Below, one piece after another: positions 11,902 through 23,940 of a DNA stretch of 64,000 nucleotides. This DNA is from Hypericum androsaemum. Taxonomy: Eukaryota > Streptophyta > Magnoliopsida > Malpighiales > Hypericaceae. Positions within the stretch are counted from its first letter, which is position 1, and each line of letters starts with the position of its first letter. The stretch spans positions 8,332,558 to 8,396,557 of the forward strand of contig OZ023198.1 in the NCBI GenBank assembly GCA_963995505.1, in the 5' to 3' direction. A program made the position numbers and the translations under genes. The notes beneath the pieces are model-generated. The model was not told where the DNA came from. It saw only the letters and a program-made list of their open reading frames with translations, and made no database searches.

Positions 11902-13186
11902 GGGAAAAGTACATTTAAGTACTATATAGTTTTACCAATTATCACTTGGGTACCTTGTAGTTTCAAAACCGTAAAACGGGTCCAACATATTTTAATTTTT
12001 ATCACAGACCGGTCCCGACGTCCGGTTCATGATTTTTTGGACAAACGACGTCGTTTTGATACCTACGTAGAATGCTACGTAGCGGTGATCCGGATTAATC
12101 ATTGCTGACGTGACTATGGGTAAATTACCAAAATAGTCCCTTTCAATTTATATTTATTACGAAAAATCTTATCCTCCCCTCTCTAATTCTCTCTCTCTTA
12201 CCTCTTCTCTGTTCTGGTCTCCTCCTTCTACGACCTCCATCTCCCTCCTTCACAGGAAAGTAATTTTATCACAACCCATCTCCAATAACACAAAAAAGTA
12301 GCATTTGCAACAACATCAATTTATTTCTCAAGCAAGGAGTTCGATTAGGTTAGGGACGAGTTCGTCGGGGGATTTGCAACAATTTCCATCGATTTGATTT
12401 GCGTTGATTAGGTTAGCGACGGGTTCGTCAGGAGAGCTTCCAGCGAGACCAAGAACCCAAACAGCCACTGCTGCTTCGTTGACGGCGATGCGAGACCAAG
12501 GACTCATCGGGGACGAAGACGGGTAGACAAAGATGTTTTCTCTAACCAGACAACGAGGCTAAAAAATGCAGGCTAACAAAATGGAGATCGGGAGGACACG
12601 AAGGGAGAATCGAGGACAAGATCTTAGGAGGGTGGGGAGGCGACGAGGAGATCCACTGGGTCTGAGCAATTTTGGTGAGGGCGAGGTCGTTAAACCCTGT
12701 ACGCCTTCCTCTCCCGCGCCCCTCAGCGCCGCCTCCGCCCCTACCAGCTCGTCCTCGTTCATCTCCAGATCCTGGGCGAACCCGGGCTTGTTGTTGATTT
12801 GTGTTTTTGGGATGGATTTTGGGCTTGTTGTTGATTTGCATTTTTGGGAGATGGGGGGCGAAAGAGAGAGAGAGAGTGGAAGAAGAAAATGGGTATGAGC
12901 TAAATATGGAGATTTTGGTTTTTTGAAAAAAAATTAAAAAAAATCAGGTACTAACTTGGTAATTAAACCACTGCTACGTCAGCATTAAGTAATCCTAGTC
13001 TACGCCACGCTGGCAGTCCATATAGGCTATCAAACGATGTCGTTTGTCCAAAAAATCATGAACCGGACGTCGGGACCGGTCCGTGAAAAAAATTGAAATA
13101 AGTTGGACCCATTTTATAGTTTTGAAACCACAGGGTACCCAAGTGATAATCGATAAAACTACAGGGTACTTAAATGTACTTTTTCC
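11902..13186. mobile_element. Mutator-like element, non-autonomous, 1285 bp, 9-bp TSD
   Basis: Perfect 9-bp repeats TAAAATAAT flank the element at 11893-11901 and 13187-13195. The termini GGGAAAAGTACATTTAAGTA and its near-complement are the start of long inverted repeats of about 220 bp. These include a shared CGGACCGGTCCCGACGTCCG-like block. The 9-bp duplication plus long inverted repeats define a MULE. The interior (about 12170-12900) is GC-rich, with CT-rich leader-like sequence and a repeated GATTAGGTTAG(G/C)GACG block, which could be captured host sequence. Open frames there (12542-12898, both strands) match no family I recognise. Confidence 0.85.
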
Positions 13187-13554
13187 TAAAATAATCTTTG
13201 GATTCTAGGTAATCAAATTCGTTAATCTCTTTAATTAATTTATTTTTAGGTTTAGTAAAATTACAATATAAGATAGCCAAAATATATTATCGTATATTGT
13301 TAATCTCTCAATTAACAATATAAGCCAGGTGATGTTTATGCTTGGTCAATGAATATGCGACCTTCAGAGCCACATTTCTCTTCTCTCTCTCAAAAAGGTT
13401 CCAACTTCTATCCAATAAATTTTTTTCTATTAAGAATATAAGCTGATTGATTCGCCTTTCGTTATCACAAAATTCCAAAATTTCATCTTTTTTTACATAA
13501 ATATTTCATCTTGAGCTCCATTTAGTGTTAATTAATTATACGACCCGTTGTTGC

Positions 13555-13959
13555 GGGATTTTTTCTGAAATAGGTAAAAAACATACCTATTTTTCCTAAA
13601 TAGGCAAAAAGTTATACATATTCCCTAAATAGGTTAAACGATTATTTAATATTAAAAAAATTTGAAGAAGGCGCCCATGTGTCAGGGCGCCTCCTCTTAT
13701 TTTTTTTTGAATATTTCAATACTAATATAATTCGAGATATATCTTAGTACTAATATAATCTAATATACTAATATCATTATATTTTTTTTCAATTTTTCCT
13801 CTCTCCTGACATGGGCAGAGGAGGCGCCCTGACACGTGGGCGCCTTCTTCAAAATTTTTTAATATTAAATAATCGTTTAACCTATTTAGAGAATATGTAT
13901 AACTTTTTACCTATTTAGGGAAAATAAATATATTTTTTACCTATTTCAAAAAAAATCCC
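13555..13959. mobile_element. MULE-type MITE with long hairpin arms, 405 bp
   Basis: Arms of about 150 bp are nearly perfect inverted copies, starting GGGATTTTTTCTGAAATAGG. They include a GGCGCC-rich block (near 13670-13700 and 13820-13850). The 9-bp repeat CGTTGTTGC flanks it at 13546-13554 and 13960-13968. The paralogous position in unit 2 (38197-38205) has a single CGTTGTTGC and no insert, proving this is a discrete insertion made after the duplication, or lost precisely from unit 2. It has no coding content. Confidence 0.92.
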
Positions 13960-13968
13960 CGTTGTTGC

Positions 13969-14676
13969 CTATGCACCTAACATCACACATTTTCCATCAC
14001 GACTGGTGGTAGTGTGATAGGTCTCGTGCCACTGCAGCCCACTAAAAGTCAGCGAGTGACGCGTTGAGGTCTTCGTGAAAGCGAAAATGGCTTACGGCTG
14101 ATGCTTGCATTGTTTAAAAAAAATGCGGTGACCGCTTATATTATTGTAGTCAGTTAATTTTTATTGGGTAAATCAACTAATCGAATCGATTAATTTAATA
14201 AATTTTTTTATAAGTAACTAATTTAATAGATTTTTTTTTGAAAAATAGAATTCTATTATTCCTAAAAAAAACCATGATAGTTACGCCAAGGTAATTACAA
14301 CCCGTAGAGAAGACAGGCACAAATCAAAGTAGCTAACTACAAGATAAAAACTTATCTAACACCCTAATCCAATAGTTTAACAGATGAAGATCTAAATAAC
14401 TCAAATTTTCTTAGAGTTTTGTTTGATTTAATAATGTTTAAGTAAATGATAAATTTGACAACAAGTTAAGAGAATATTCATAATTGTTTGACATTTTGAT
14501 ACTAAATATAATTAATATTAAAATTATTTATAAATATCTGGTCAAATTAAAGATGAAACTAAAGGTTCAACTAATGGTAAGTTGGCTTTTTGCACAAGTA
14601 CACCACCTCTCTGTCCTTGTTAAATTGCAATATTAAAAATAGGGTGAGAGTCTCCTTGTGACCCGTGCTTGCCTCC
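13969..14676. other. Upstream region of PSY copy 1
   Basis: The segment aligns with 38206-38796 in unit 2, so it is the shared upstream and promoter region of the peptide gene. It is AT-rich and contains no other gene that I can support. Confidence 0.6.
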
Positions 14677-14686
14677 TTTATAAAAG
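14677..14686 (+). promoter_or_regulatory. TATA box of PSY copy 1
   Basis: TTTATAAAAG lies 100 bases before the start codon, in a block conserved base-for-base with unit 2. A CTTCT-rich leader follows. Position and conservation support a core promoter with transcription starting near 14710. Confidence 0.7.
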
Positions 14687-14785
14687 CACCATAGCCACAT
14701 GATTTCTCCATCCTTCAAAATCAATTTTGTGTGTCTCCTCTTCTCTTCTCTTCTCTTCTCAAAGGAAATTTTCAGTGGTAGCTCC

Positions 14786-15653
14786 ATGGCTGGCTTCTAT
14801 AGACATGTGGTGCTCTTCCTTGGCTTCTCCTTTCTGCTCTTTTCTCTTGCAGCTCCAACAACTAGTGAGTTCTAAACTTTCTTCAATGGCCGCTTCTTCT
14901 AGAGGAGGTTTACTTTTTTTTTACTAATTAATTTTTACTGTACAGGAAGCCTCAAATCCACTTACAAAAAAACATACTCCTTGGTTGAACAAGATTTCGA
15001 GGCTCAGGTTTCTCACTGTCCCTCTGAAGACAATCAATCTTTGATGAGAAAAAAAGGAAATTAAATAGGAATCTCTTTTTTTCTTCATTTTGACCTTCAA
15101 AAAATTATGTGTTCCCATTGTTAAAGTTTTCTTTTTAAATATTATATTCCATAACTATTACTAAAACAGATATGTTATATTCCGAATTGTAATATGGTGG
15201 GTGCGGAATGAACCAACTCTTATCGGTTCTCTCTGTTGTGTTTATTTACATTATCATATTACATGTTGTCATTTAGTCTATTTTGTCATCTAGCTACTTA
15301 GCTTGTTAAAGAAACCATCGTTTTTCGGTGTGTCTAGCATTTACTTTCTTTATACTCTATTACACACATATACAACACTCTCTTGGTTAATCAAGTTAGT
15401 TAGATAATAGTTGATTCAAGTACCGTCGGTTTAATAGAGTTATTGGATTCATGAAAAATAGTATCAATCTAAATATCATATATTAAAAAAATTGTATCTT
15501 ATTTTGCAGGACGCAACTGAGTTTAATGATAGTGCTGAGTCGAGTGATACAAAAGAAGGGCATGTAAGAGGGAGAATGGCTGCTGATACCGTAGATGATT
15601 ATGCAGGAACTGGTGCAAATAACAATCATGACCCACAAACTCCAGGATCTTAG
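14786..15653 (+). CDS. PSY-family sulfated-peptide hormone precursor, copy 1 (3 exons)
   Basis: Exons are 14786-14864, 14946-15007 and 15510-15653. The introns have GTGAGT/CAG and GTTTCT/GCAG borders with matching phases, giving 94 aa. Residues 1-24 form a signal peptide (MAGFYRHVVLFLGFSFLLFS...). The C-terminus carries DYAGTGANNNHDPQTPGS, matching the PSY pattern of DY, then AN, then HDP and a late Pro. In PSY peptides the Tyr after Asp is sulfated by TPST in the Golgi, and the cleaved peptide signals through leucine-rich receptor kinases to promote growth. The spacer between signal and peptide is acidic and variable, as expected for a prohormone. A second intact copy lies 24 kb downstream. 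The family call rests on the motif and precursor architecture; the sulfation and processing are inferred. Confidence 0.85.
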
Positions 15654-16403
15654 TATAAATTAAGAACAGTTGTATTTCTCTTTTATGTTGGTCCTTGCTC
15701 TTATGTATAGCTAGAATATAAAGAATCTGTATCAAAAGGAGGAGATTAATAAGGTCTCACTTTGTCTTATCCGTTATATGCCACTCATATTTCTTAATTA
15801 ACAACCCACTTCCGTGCTACCAATTAGATGGACTAGTGAGAGAGTTTTTGTTGGAATAATTTTTGTTACCTTTCAAATGTTCTGTCTTGTTCAGACTTGA
15901 ATTAGTCGACATATTGAATATATGATTACCGTGTATTATTATAAAATAAAATAAAATTATTTATGAGCTTATGTGACTAATTAAACTGAGAAGTTAACTT
16001 TCAGCTAAAAAATATAGATTCAGAGAGAGGTGTTCCACTTACTCTGTTCGAGGTACCTTCTCGGTGTGTTATGGTGGTTTGATCAAGTTTTTTCTATGGG
16101 CTGAAAAATTTAGAGATTTTTGGTTTTCTATTTATGTTTATTTGACATGCACCATGATGATGTATGCGGTAGCTATTAATCCAATGTAAATTATGCAATG
16201 CCAATCACAAGTTCTAGAGAGTTCTATTAATGGCATTTGTTTTATGAAAAATATTGTTTTTAAAATTTTAAAAAATACGCATTTTTTTAACACCTAAGTC
16301 CCCTAAGTTTAATGATACGTCGTAGGTCAACAATCTTAAAAATTGTAATTTGACACTCGAATCCATAAGTTTTGAAATGCGGTAAAAAGTTGAGTACTTT
16401 CGT
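15654..16403. other. Downstream region of PSY copy 1
   Basis: The segment aligns with 40382-41244 in unit 2. It holds the 3' untranslated sequence and AT-rich spacer, with no further gene visible. Confidence 0.6.
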
Positions 16404-17362
16404 TAGATTTCGGGGTTTTTGCCCAATATGGTGTTACTGTAGACGTATAATACCCAAAATGGTGTTACTGTTCGAAAAATTTCCAAAATGGTGTTCCTTT
16501 TCCAGGTCGAAAAAAAATTCGACCTGGGGACCTTAGATCGAATTTTATTTTCGACCTGGGATCAAATCGAAAAAAGATTTCGACTTCTGTGGTCGAACGC
16601 TTGTTTTCGGCCTGGTACCCAGGTCGAAAAAAAATTCGACCTGGGTCCCAGATCGAATAAAAAATTCGACAGAGTCCCTAGGTCGAAAAACGGTTTCGAC
16701 CTAGGTACATATGTTTACAAGATCCGGAAAAATAGGAAAAAAGTCGGGGAAGTCGAAAATCAAAATTATTTTTCAACCTGGGTACACTATGGTCGAAAAA
16801 TAATTTCGATTTGGGGTCTATATAAGCCATCCGGGCATTTCTTCCTCCTCTCAGAAGAACGGCTTGAGATTAAATTTTTTACCTCTGAAGGTAAGTTTTA
16901 ATTTGCAATTTTATTTTGTGAACTTATATGATGGTAGATTAAGCCACTTGTAATTATGTGTCAATTTATACTTTGTCATAAATTTTGTTATAGTTGATGA
17001 AGTTCTGCAATTTTATTTTTTGATTAAATTTTGTCATCAGTTAAGTACAATAATCATGTCATAAATATGAAATTAGTGCATAAAAAAATATGAAAAAAAT
17101 TTGTAATTAGTATTAAATTCATTAGATACTAAATTTTTTTTATTTCATTCGAAAAGAATATATGTCTCTTGTTTGGTTGTTTATTGAATTTATTCGCAGA
17201 TTTTAATTACATTTGATAGATTATGCTACCTCTAATTATGTGTAAATTTTTACTTTGTCATAAATTTTGTTTTAGTAGATAAATTAATGAAAATTTATTT
17301 TGTGAACTTATGAATTAAGCTACTCTAATATAGTCTCAATTTCTTTTGTTATAGTTAAAAAA

Positions 17363-18319
17363 ATGGCTTTACGGAATGTGCGAATAACTTTGAAATATGA
17401 TGGAGAAATGTTCTACAACAGTGAAATCAGATTTTATTACATCGGTGGATTTGAAAAAAAGTTCAAGTGTTATGAAGATTTCTCCTATGATGTGTTATTA
17501 ACAAAAGTATATGAAAAGACTATTGGTCATGGTGAAGAAGTTCACAGTCTGCTATTTAGATATCCCATTGATAGAGAGAAATTTCATCAAATGCCTATTG
17601 ACAATGATGGAGATGTTAGGAATATGGTTTACACAATAATCAGGTTTGTAGGACCGTACAAGAGTGTGATTTATTTGGAAATTATTGTGGAGAAGAGGGT
17701 GTCAAATAATTACCAGATGTTGGATGTTCATGAAAACCAGTTAATGAGTTGTGATGGAGCTGGTCCGTCAAGAGTGTCGCCTTTTTTACTTCCTTCCATA
17801 AGGGATAGTCATGGAGCTGGTCCGTCAAGAGTGACGTCTGTTGATGTTCCTTCCATGAGGGATGCTGATGTTGATGATTATGAAGTCCAAACAGATTGGT
17901 TTGAATATGATCCTACAGAAGTACATCCATATGCAACTACAAATTTCTACACCGAAGAAGAAGAAGAAGAACAACAACACAGAGAAGAAGAAGAAGAACT
18001 ATACGGAGAAGAAGAAGAAGAAGAATATGGAGAACCACAATTTGAAGGTCACTATCAAGTTGCTGCAATTGAGCATGGTGAACAAGAATCGATGAGTATT
18101 TATGATGAAGATTGGGGACGTCACACCGAAATGGATGGAAGTTGTGATGGTGAATTGAAGGAGGGTACGATTTGGAATACCAAAGAAGATGCAAAGAGGG
18201 AGATCGAAAGATTCTCAATGAAAGTGCGACTCGAGTTGAAGCTTAAGGAAACAAGACCCTGCACTTACGCTGTTATATTAATTAACACACTTAAATTGAA
18301 CGGTCCAATTATATCCTAA
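17363..18319 (+). pseudogene. Truncated mudrA-type transposase, N-terminal part
   Basis: The 318-aa frame parallels the N-terminus of the intact transposase at 31576-34251. Shared features are the opening (RNVRITLKYDGEMFYN against RVIRIKLKYDGVIFNN), an EKRVSNNY/EKRVNNYN block, a PYATTNF/PYATYNF block followed by a long Glu-rich run, and DGSCDGELKEGTIWNTKEDA, the start of the MuDR DNA-binding domain. It ends before the zinc-binding residues, the DDE catalytic domain and the SWIM finger, so it cannot be a catalytic transposase. It lies on the plus strand near the left end of element A, transcribed inwards. Whether the remnant is expressed or acts as a repressor is unknown. Confidence 0.82.
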
Positions 18320-18950
18320 AATCGAATGGTATAATTATATCATAAAATTAATTAACACTATTAACTAAAAATATTTAATCAAAAAGTTATTTTAATTAAC
18401 ACATTTAAATCTAACGGTCGAATTATATCCTAAAATCCAAAGGTCCAAAATTCAAAGGTCCAATTCGACTTGGGACTAAAATCAAAATTTTTTTAAATAA
18501 AATCCAATGGTCTAATTATATTAATTAACAAACTTAAATCCAACGGTCCAATTATATCCTAAAATAAAACGGTCCAATTATATACAAAATCCAACGGTCC
18601 AATTATATCATAAAATACGACGGTCCAATTATATACTAAATCCAACGATACAATTAAATCAATACAATTAATTAAAATTATTAACTCATAATATATAATC
18701 AACAAATTATTGTAATTAACAAATTTAAATCTCATAATTTATACCTACTTATATCTAATAAATTCATACCATACTTATATCTCATAATCCATACTTATAA
18801 TAATTCATACCATACTTATATCTCATAATCCATACTTATAAAAATTCATACCATACTTATATCTCATAATCCATACTTATAATAATTCATACCATACTTA
18901 TATCTCATAATCCATACTTATAATAATTCATACCATACTTATATCTAATA
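18300..18950. repeat. Two tandem-repeat arrays inside MULE A
   Basis: From about 18300 to 18660 a degenerate unit of roughly 25-30 bp (AACGGTCCAATTATATCCTA) recurs. From about 18760 to 18947 a 41-bp unit containing ATTCATACCATACTTATATC is repeated about five times almost perfectly. These arrays replace the missing body of the transposase gene. Confidence 0.8.
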
Positions 18951-19024
18951 AATCTCATAATTACTTTTATTAACATATTTCAATCATAAAGTATCCAAAT
19001 GTACCCCACATAATTAATTATACC

Positions 19025-19165
19025 GCTCGGAGACGATGACTGCCGGCAACGGATGATGGAGACAAGACCACGGCAGCCAGCCGGACGACGGAGATGAGAA
19101 CGGCCGGCCGAGGGACGACGGACACGAGAACGGCTGGCGAGGGACGACGGACACGAGGCGGAGAG
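19025..19165. repeat. GC-rich minisatellite in MULE A
   Basis: A degenerate GACGACGGACACGAGAACGG unit repeats about four times in an otherwise AT-rich element. A short open frame here (18980-19168, minus) is a by-product of the repeat. Confidence 0.6.
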
Positions 19166-20843
19166 CAACCAGCGATAGGGAGGCAGCCGACGGACGAACG
19201 GCGGGAAGCGGCGAGCTGCGGTGGTCGTAAATTTTTTGGTTGTATTTTCTAACGAGTGGTGGTCTTATAAATGTCTGGGGGACCCCAGGTCAAAAAAATT
19301 TTCGACCTGGGTCTTTATAGAAAATTTTTCTCGATCTGGGTATACCCCAGGTCAAAAAAAAATTTCGACCTGCTCCCTATCCGGACACAAAAATCCAACC
19401 GAAATCCACTTTCCAGATTTTTTTTGTGTATAAGGCCCATCCACCTAAGTCGAAGGAAAATTTTGACCTGGGTCCTCAGGTCGAAATATTTTTTCGATTT
19501 GGTCACAGGCCGAAAACACGCGTTTGACCACGGAAGTTGAATCCTTTTTTCGATTTGATCCCAGGTCGAAAATAAAATTCGATCTAAGGTCCCCAGGTCA
19601 AAAATTTTTTTCGACCTGGAAAAGGAACACCATTTTGAGAATTTTTCGAACAGTAACACCATTTTTGATATTATACGTCTACAGTAACACCATATTGGGC
19701 AAAAACTCTAGATTTTGCCAATTGGTCATCCAAAAAGTCAACAGATTCAGAGATAAAGTCATATTTTTTTCTGAAATTACCCCTACCTCATATTTCATGG
19801 TTTCGCTGATTAATTTGGAATAAAGGTCAAATATTTTCTCGTACTTGTTAATAAAGTATAATTAGCACCTTTTACTAAAAAATGGTCCACATATATTTTC
19901 AAAATTGGATCAAATAACATCCACTTATAAATTTTAGTGACACATCATTTTGTATGTGGCATCCATGTCAACAAAAATATACCATGTCACCCCATTAACA
20001 ATTATTATTAATTTATTTAAAAAATATTTTTTATACCTTTAGTCCCCCGGCCTAAACTTCCTGTAATCTTCTCCGACGGACACTAACTTTCGATTATTAT
20101 CTCTAGTGAACACCAACCTCCCACGAACAATAACAAAAACCCTAGTTTTTTGTCCCAATCGCACAACAATAAAAACTCTAATTTAATGTCCCAATTTCAA
20201 AATAATAAGAACCCTAATATCTTATCCAATTGCATAACAACAAGAACGCTGGGCACGACTTCCTAAACTCGTCTTCACGAAGCTCCATAGTCCTTCTCAC
20301 CAGAATAAGGATTAAACGATCCTAGAGCCAAAGGATTTGTAGGTTTCTGGATTTATTTCTACAATCGTGGGGTTTCGACTTGGTTAGCTCGTGGAGGTGG
20401 GGTCGCTTCTATCGAAGTGGGGTTTATAAAATTTTTATTTTTGCAAATCTTGCTCAAAATATGTGGTTATTATTTGTAGTCAGTTTGAATTATTATTTTT
20501 TTGGGACAAAAATACTTCATTCATTGATAATAAATGTAGCTAATACATCCAAAAGAAACCAACATAATTATCGATCAAGATCAACCTAAGCTCTAGCCGC
20601 ACAATAGCACGAAAAGAGCACAACTCGCGTAGGCCCACCACCCTCCGCCTGGCCATCCTAACGTTCATCTACAACAGCACGAGAACACTACCCTTTTAAT
20701 TCTATCCCTCAAACACATGGCACTCCCCTCGCACAGAGTATAAAGTTGCAGCCGCCGACCCAAACTTGCATTCGATATGATCTGCGTCTTTCTAACCATT
20801 TGTCCACGTGAACCACATCCCTGTTTGACGAACCTCTAAAAAA

Positions 20844-21353
20844 TCACAGTATTGGATGACTTCCTGAAAAGCGTCCATTCGTCTCTAGGAATAATATTGC
20901 CACCCCTCTTCTCTGCCAAGGATATAATCTCGTTGAAATCTCTTTCACAAACCCATGGTAATGATGCTGCTCCTTCAGTTGTCTTAGTAATAACCAAGAT
21001 TGATGACTATCCTCCATATTCGGCCATCCGTAAAAACCTGTAAATCTCCAACAATAAAAATCCATGACTTCCACATCTATATGGTGGAGTGAGAAAGAAA
21101 GCAAGTTAATATCCATACCTCGGCACCACAGAAGGGTGAGTCCGCCACTACGCACTCTTCCCGTCCCTCGACATGCTACATAAATATCACATTCGAAACC
21201 AAGCCTCCATTTATGGTCCTCCACTTCTGTCTCTTTGAGCCTTATCTCAGATAAGAAGAGGAGGTGGGGATTGCAGGATTGTACCAACCTGCGCAGCTGA
21301 AGAATTGCCCGTGGACTCCCCAATCCATGGTAGTTCCACCATATCAGATTCAT
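20844..21353 (-). pseudogene. LINE ORF2 remnant, endonuclease domain only
   Basis: The frame starts MNLIWWNYHGLGSPRAILQL, the N-terminus of the APE-type endonuclease of plant L1 ORF2; in the intact paralogue this reads LSWNCRGLGNPRAVHQL. It continues through LFLSEIRLKE and FTGFYGWP, then decays and ends. No reverse transcriptase, zf-RVT or RNase H follows. Confidence 0.85.
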
Positions 21354-21385
21354 GGCGCCTGGTGGGGCTGCTTGACAGCCATCGC

Positions 21386-23208
21386 CTAAAACAAAGACTG
21401 ATCCAAAGTATCTAAATTAGCAATAACTCGCTTTCTAATATGATACTCATCGTCATCCTTAAAAACATCTTTCCTCTTCTCGCCACATATAGCTACACTC
21501 CCCTGGGCTCTTTGTATGTCTTCATTATTACCACCTTGTGCCCTCCGCTTCTGGTCATAAAGTGTGCTACCCTCTCGAATCCTAGTCAGAACCTGCAGAG
21601 TTTCCACATTCATCCTGTCAAAACTATTACCTCTTCCTCGTTCAGCCCATAAACCTGTAATGTCGTCCCTACGGTCTCGACTTCCTTTTGCCCAGCCGAG
21701 GTGTCCATCTCCATATCTTGTCTAAATGTAAGACTTGTACCGCTCTTGCCACTGTAGGATGATCCATGAAACTCTATAAGCTGTTGCTGCCTCGCCATGG
21801 TAGGAGTCTGTCCCTGGCGTTCCTCCACATCCTTGTATCCAGGACATATATCCATCTCTTACCTCGCTACTGTGAAAGTCTGCTCCTGCAAAACAAAAAG
21901 CCTTCGATGAGGAGGAATATAACGGGTAGGCCCCAATTCAGAGAAGAGAGAACTATAGAAAAGAGTAGCCTGGGGGAGAGTGGCTGGTGCCCTCTTCAAG
22001 GCAGCAGGGCATGCGGGCATCGAGGTCCTTCCCTCGGACTGCCCAGCCCCTGAGCTTCCAAAAATTCTAGCATCCCGCTAAAGAATTCCTGACGCTAGGT
22101 CTGTGGTCCTGAGTGAGGCTTGAAGTGCCTCAATTGCCATTTGGTCATCTGACATCCTTGGAGCAAGAATGGTTCCAGTTTCCTTGGGCGAGTTTCTATT
22201 TCTGTGAACTAGTTGAGCCCTCATGTTGGCGAAAGAGTAGCGGTCCATATTTGGATCAGTCTGATGACATGGGACATAGGTTGGAGCCCTCATCCATTCA
22301 CTAAAAACCTCATTCGAAAGAAGTCCTAGAACGTCCTCCTCCTCCAAATCACATATTTTCTCAATATGACCTAAGCAGCCACACCTGTAGCAAAAGGAGT
22401 TAAGCTCCTCATACTTGAAAGTCACAGTAGCTACCACGTTCCCACCAAACTGGATCTTTTTTTATTTCAGAAGGGTGACCCTAACATCCAATATGACTTG
22501 AATCTGCATGAAGTTTCCCACCAGTTCCTTCGTCTTGTCCATAGTCAGGTAAGATCCCAAGACATTGCCAATAGCTTGTGCCGTAGCCTCATTATACCCT
22601 TCCATGGGTAAGTCATGTACCCGAACCCAGAACGGCACATGGAAAAGATCGACCACAGACAGTTGCACATTGTCCGTGATCTCCATGAGAAGAAGCACGT
22701 TATTGTCGAAAGGCCAAGGTTGATTCTCCATAACCCTATCTTGATCATGTCGATCTTGAAAGATAAATCGAAAGCATTTCTGCCCTATCACCGAGATCGT
22801 TAATTTATGGTGAGGGCGCCAGATCTCCTTAATCACCATCTCAAAAGCCTTATTGTTGATAGCCCGTTCCGACCACACCACACCCACCAAGGCTGATGGT
22901 ACTTTCGCGAGAAGGTCTATAGCTTGTGCAGTCAACGACAAATTTAAGATGTACTCCTTCTCACGTGGCCCCAATGACGAAGCTCTCGTGACCGTAGTCA
23001 TAGTCCATAACCCACGTAGCAAACTGGGGCATTTTCCACAGAGCCGGACTATATTGTCCCTGCAAAGAAAAACCAAGAAGAAAAAGAACGGATGAGAGCC
23101 AAATCCAGAAGAAGACGATGCGAAAGCGATGCGAATGCAAAAATAAAAGTGGAGCAAGAAAACTGTGGTCGTGGTAAGATCGAGAAGCATCGAGGATGAT
23201 GATTGCAA
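21386..23208 (-). pseudogene. LINE ORF1 (gag-like, CCHC) remnant
   Basis: Fragments at 23208-22462, 22437-22078, 21855-21610 and 21613-21386 match, in order, ORF1 of the LINE at 44198-45631. The DUF4283-like part contains PFWVRVHDLPMEGYNEA. The zinc knuckle FCYRCGCLGHIEKICD keeps C-x2-C-x4-H-x4-C. Stops and frame changes between the fragments make it non-functional. In intact elements ORF1 binds LINE RNA. Confidence 0.8.
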
Positions 23209-23940
23209 AGGAGAAGCGGTTGCGAACCCTACAAAAGGTGTATTCTCTATCGTAGAGAGGAAACCCTAGCAGAGGGAATTATTACTATATTCATTTTTTT
23301 CTTTTTTTCCTATTTTTTTCCTTTTAGGTTATCTACATTATTTTATTTTATGGATTTTATTCTTTTTATTAGATTTTATTCTTTTTATAGAAATAATTAA
23401 TATTAAGTCAATTTATTAAATTAAGTCAACTAGATGATGTGTCATGTTCTTGTTGTTGAGATGGATGCCATGTGTCACAAACATTGATGGGAGGGTGTTA
23501 TTTATTCTATTTTTAAAAGTATAAGAAGATATATGAGTCATTATAGTAAAGGTTGCTAATTGTACTTGTTATGTGAGGAGTTATTTGATCTTTATTCTGA
23601 TTATATTTTTTCTATCTAAATATTTTGGGTTCTTTCATTTTTGCCTATTGAATATGAAGATTCTTAAAATAAATATTGCACTTAGTTACATGTGGAAATG
23701 ATTGAATTTTATACCTCCGTCAAGTCATATTATGCCTATATCGTTACGCCAAATGCATGTTGATATGCAAGTTTTATTTTTATTTATGTAATTAATATTA
23801 CATCCAATATCTTAAAAGTTTCAAGTACTCTATTGAAATATCAAAAGGTATTTAGCTTAGCAGTAGAAGGTGTAAGAAGATTTGACAAATTCAAATCTTA
23901 ACAAGATATAATTCTTGGCGTAAAAATTTACATTTAAATG

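Larger units (their letters stand above)
16413..19708. mobile_element. Defective MULE (element A), 3296 bp
   Basis: The ends GGGTTTTTGCCCAATATGG and its near-complement (ending 19708) are inverted repeats of about 250 bp. The flanks TAGATTTCG (16404-16412) and TAGATTTTG (19709-19717) form a 9-bp target duplication with one mismatch. Just inside each end lies an array of short palindromes of the type CCAGGTCG-A/T-CGACCTGG. A 318-codon transposase remnant sits at 17363. The rest of the transposase is replaced by AT-rich and GC-rich tandem repeats, so the element is non-autonomous. Confidence 0.88.
20496..23275 (-). mobile_element. Internally deleted L1-type LINE
   Basis: The 9-bp repeat GAATTATTA flanks it at 20487-20495 and 23276-23284. 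On the minus strand it has a 5' leader, ORF1, the start of the ORF2 endonuclease, and a 3' end finishing ATGAAGTATTTTTGTCCC plus an A-run. The endonuclease sequence breaks off near 20770 and joins directly to a GGCGGCTGCAAC block that matches the 3' UTR of the full-length LINE at 43897-50247 (near 49942). The reverse transcriptase is therefore missing while both ends are kept. This is an internal deletion, not the usual 5' truncation. Confidence 0.82.
19817..23598. mobile_element. MULE-like element (C) split by a LINE insertion
   Basis: The terminal sequences GGAATAAAGGTCAAATA (19817) and its near-complement ending 23598 are inverted. The similarity continues inwards through an AATTAGCA(A)CC block and a GCCATGT/ATGGCAT block near 19950 and 23465. 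The flanks GATTAATTT (19808-19816) and GATTATATT (23599-23607) match at 7 of 9 positions. Unit 2 has no insert at the matching place (near 50940). Without the nested LINE the element is about 1 kb and has no transposase. Confidence 0.7.

Noticed and set aside
12542..12898. Overlapping 67-110-codon frames on both strands inside the 11902-13186 MULE
   Set aside because: There is no recognisable domain or start context, and the two-strand openness comes from GC-rich composition. Kept only as possible captured sequence.
19221..19823. Frames containing VEKKFDLG/KSKKYFDLR-like repeats at the ends of MULE A
   Set aside because: They are translations of the terminal palindrome array (GGTCGAAAA...CGACCTGG). 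The same artefact appears at 16488-16901 and, for MULE E, at 25068-25496 and 34863-35192.
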